A stretch of 64,000 nucleotides of DNA. It comes from Nocardioidaceae bacterium. GTDB lineage: Bacteria > Actinomycetota > Actinomycetes > Propionibacteriales > Nocardioidaceae. Position numbers and translations under genes: made by a program. Below the pieces are notes generated by a model, which saw only the letters and a program-made list of their open reading frames with translations, was not told the DNA's origin and did not search any database. The DNA is taken from positions 682,001-746,000 of the forward strand of contig JAGIBL010000001.1 in NCBI GenBank assembly GCA_017744365.1, written 5' to 3'. Numbering within the stretch: position 1 is the first letter of the stretch; every line of letters begins with the position of its first letter. Of this stretch, positions 62,841 through 64,000 are shown piece by piece.

Positions 62841-64000
62841 TCAGGTCAGGCGCGTCTTCGGGATCGCGTCGTCGTACGGCGCCGTGCTGCGGTCGTGCAG
62901 CGGGTGCACGGCCATGTAGACCAGGCCGAGACCGACGACCACCACACCGGAGAGGGCGACGATCCAGTCGTCGTACCAGGGCACGTCGGGGGTGCGCGGC
63001 CAGGCCATGTTGACCATCGCGACGATCCCGTAGACCAGTGCGGCGACGTTCACCGGCAGGCCCCAGCGGCCCAGGGTGTACTTGCCGCTGGGCACCCAGC
63101 CCTTGAGCCGGGCCCGCAGCGCGGCTAGCACCACCATCTGGAACCCGAGGTAGATGCCGAGCGCGGCGAAGCTGATGATCTTGGTGATCGCGTCGGTGGA
63201 GACCTTCGAGCCGAGCACGATCACGGCCGGCACGATCGCGGCGAGCACCAGCGCGTACGGCGGCACGTGCCGGCGCTGGGAGAACCTCTTCAGCAGCGAG
63301 CTGCCCATGATCATGCCGTCGCGGCCGTAGGAGTAGGCGAGCCGGCTCGCAGCCGCCTGCAGGCTCATCGCGCAGGAGAGGAACGAGATCAGCACGATGC
63401 CCAGCACCAGCTTGGCGCCGACGGTGCCGAAGGCGTCGTCGAGCAGGGTGCTGACCGGGTCGGCGTCCTGGCCGGAGATGACCGCGGGGATGTCGGTCAC
63501 CGAGAGCACCAGGGCGAGGCAGACGAACGTGGCGGCGGCACCGCCGATGTAGATGGTGCGGCGCATCGCCTTGGGGATCAGCCGGCCCGGGTCCGGGACC
63601 TCCTCGGCGACGTCGCCGCAGGCCTCGAAGCCGTAGTACTGGTAGACGCCGATCAGGGCAGCTGCCGCGAACGCCCACAGGTAGCTGCCGTCGCCGCCCG
63701 CGCCGAAGGAGTCGAAGAGTGCGCCGAGGCCGTGCTCGCGATGGGTCAGCAGCAGCCAGCCGCCGACCGCGAGCGCGCCGAGGATCTCGCAGGCGAAGCC
63801 GATGATGGCGGCGGTGGCGAGCACCTTGGTGCCCATGAAGTTGATCGCGGTGGCCAGCGCGAGGAGCACCAGCGCGGCGACGATGGTGTGGTCCACGGTC
63901 GGCTCGAAGCCGAACACCGAGGCCAGGTACGGGCCGGCGCCGTACACGACGGAGGCGATGGTGACCAGCAGCGCGACCAGGTAGACCCACCCGGTCATCC
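62841..64000 (-). CDS. APC-superfamily amino acid permease (C-terminal part, runs off the window)
   Basis: The reverse frame is open to the window edge and its start is outside. About 386 residues with at least nine membrane spans are visible. The motif QYYGFEACGDVAEEVPDPGRLIPKAMRRTIY, followed by SLQAAASRLAYSYGRDGM, is typical of APC permeases of the amino acid or GABA/choline type. The tail after the last span is short and polar. Transport substrate is not predictable. Confidence 0.85.
   Translation of the reverse strand, partial: MTGWVYLVALLVTIASVVYGAGPYLASVFGFEPTVDHTIVAALVLLALATAINFMGTKVLATAAIIGFACEILGALAVGGWLLLTHREHGLGALFDSFGAGGDGSYLWAFAAAALIGVYQYYGFEACGDVAEEVPDPGRLIPKAMRRTIYIGGAAATFVCLALVLSVTDIPAVISGQDADPVSTLLDDAFGTVGAKLVLGIVLISFLSCAMSLQAAASRLAYSYGRDGMIMGSSLLKRFSQRRHVPPYALVLAAIVPAVIVLGSKVSTDAITKIISFAALGIYLGFQMVVLAALRARLKGWVPSGKYTLGRWGLPVNVAALVYGIVAMVNMAWPRTPDVPWYDDWIVALSGVVVVGLGLVYMAVHPLHDRSTAPYDDAIPKTRLT

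Overview
The window is a stretch of chromosome from a high-GC (about 70 percent) Gram-positive actinobacterium. Two complete mce lipid-import operons, a KstR-type cholesterol regulator, a fused FadE34-type acyl-CoA dehydrogenase and an F420-type nitroreductase domain suggest a non-mycobacterial Corynebacteriales or Nocardioidaceae relative. Nocardioides is my best guess, from the overall gene style only. I see no rRNA, tRNA, CRISPR array, integrase or transposase.

Layout. 1-1.6 kb: the 5-prime end of an ATP-dependent DNA ligase (ligB) and an AlkA-type DNA glycosylase. 1.6-11.9 kb: a secreted repeat protein divergent from a first mce operon (yrbE pair, mceA-F, one Mce-associated protein) that has no KstR site. 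11.9-13.4 kb: a lower-GC islet with a truncated Rhs/WapA-like gene and a small lipoprotein. 13.5-20.3 kb: housekeeping and small genes (SDR plus carboxymuconolactone decarboxylase-like protein, phospholipase D-type protein, SIMPL protein, uvrB, DivIVA-like, YjbR and VOC proteins).

20.4-44.6 kb is a steroid-centred block. A second, mce4-like operon is followed by a ferredoxin reductase / PPOX / ferredoxin / two-SDR operon, kstR, a divergent glycosyltransferase-methyltransferase-cyclase-like trio, a cytosolic hybrid histidine kinase, a small methyltransferase, FadE34 and an esterase. Four sites resembling the KstR operator (TNNAACNNGTTNNA) lie in front of the mce4 operon, the reductase operon, the kstR/trio divergon and the methyltransferase/fadE34 divergon. 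The block therefore looks like one regulon for importing and degrading sterols.

46.8-61.0 kb is a carbohydrate locus: GntR/FCD regulator, cytoplasmic GH29 alpha-L-fucosidase, COG3618-type lactonase, five SDR domains (one fused to a SnoaL domain), a VOC-nitroreductase fusion, a sugar ABC importer, a sugar isomerase/epimerase and a secreted beta-helix protein. Nine copies of a GGATCC-centred palindrome (best form ATTGGATCCAAT) occupy every promoter gap of this locus, mostly next to TTGACR -35 elements. This makes it a self-contained GntR regulon. The enzymes suggest oxidative, non-phosphorylated catabolism of an L-fucose-like deoxysugar, but I see no sugar-acid dehydratase or aldolase, so the pathway may be new or may be completed elsewhere.

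61.2-64 kb: a ligase-less LigD-like phosphoesterase-polymerase protein and an APC-family permease that runs off the window.
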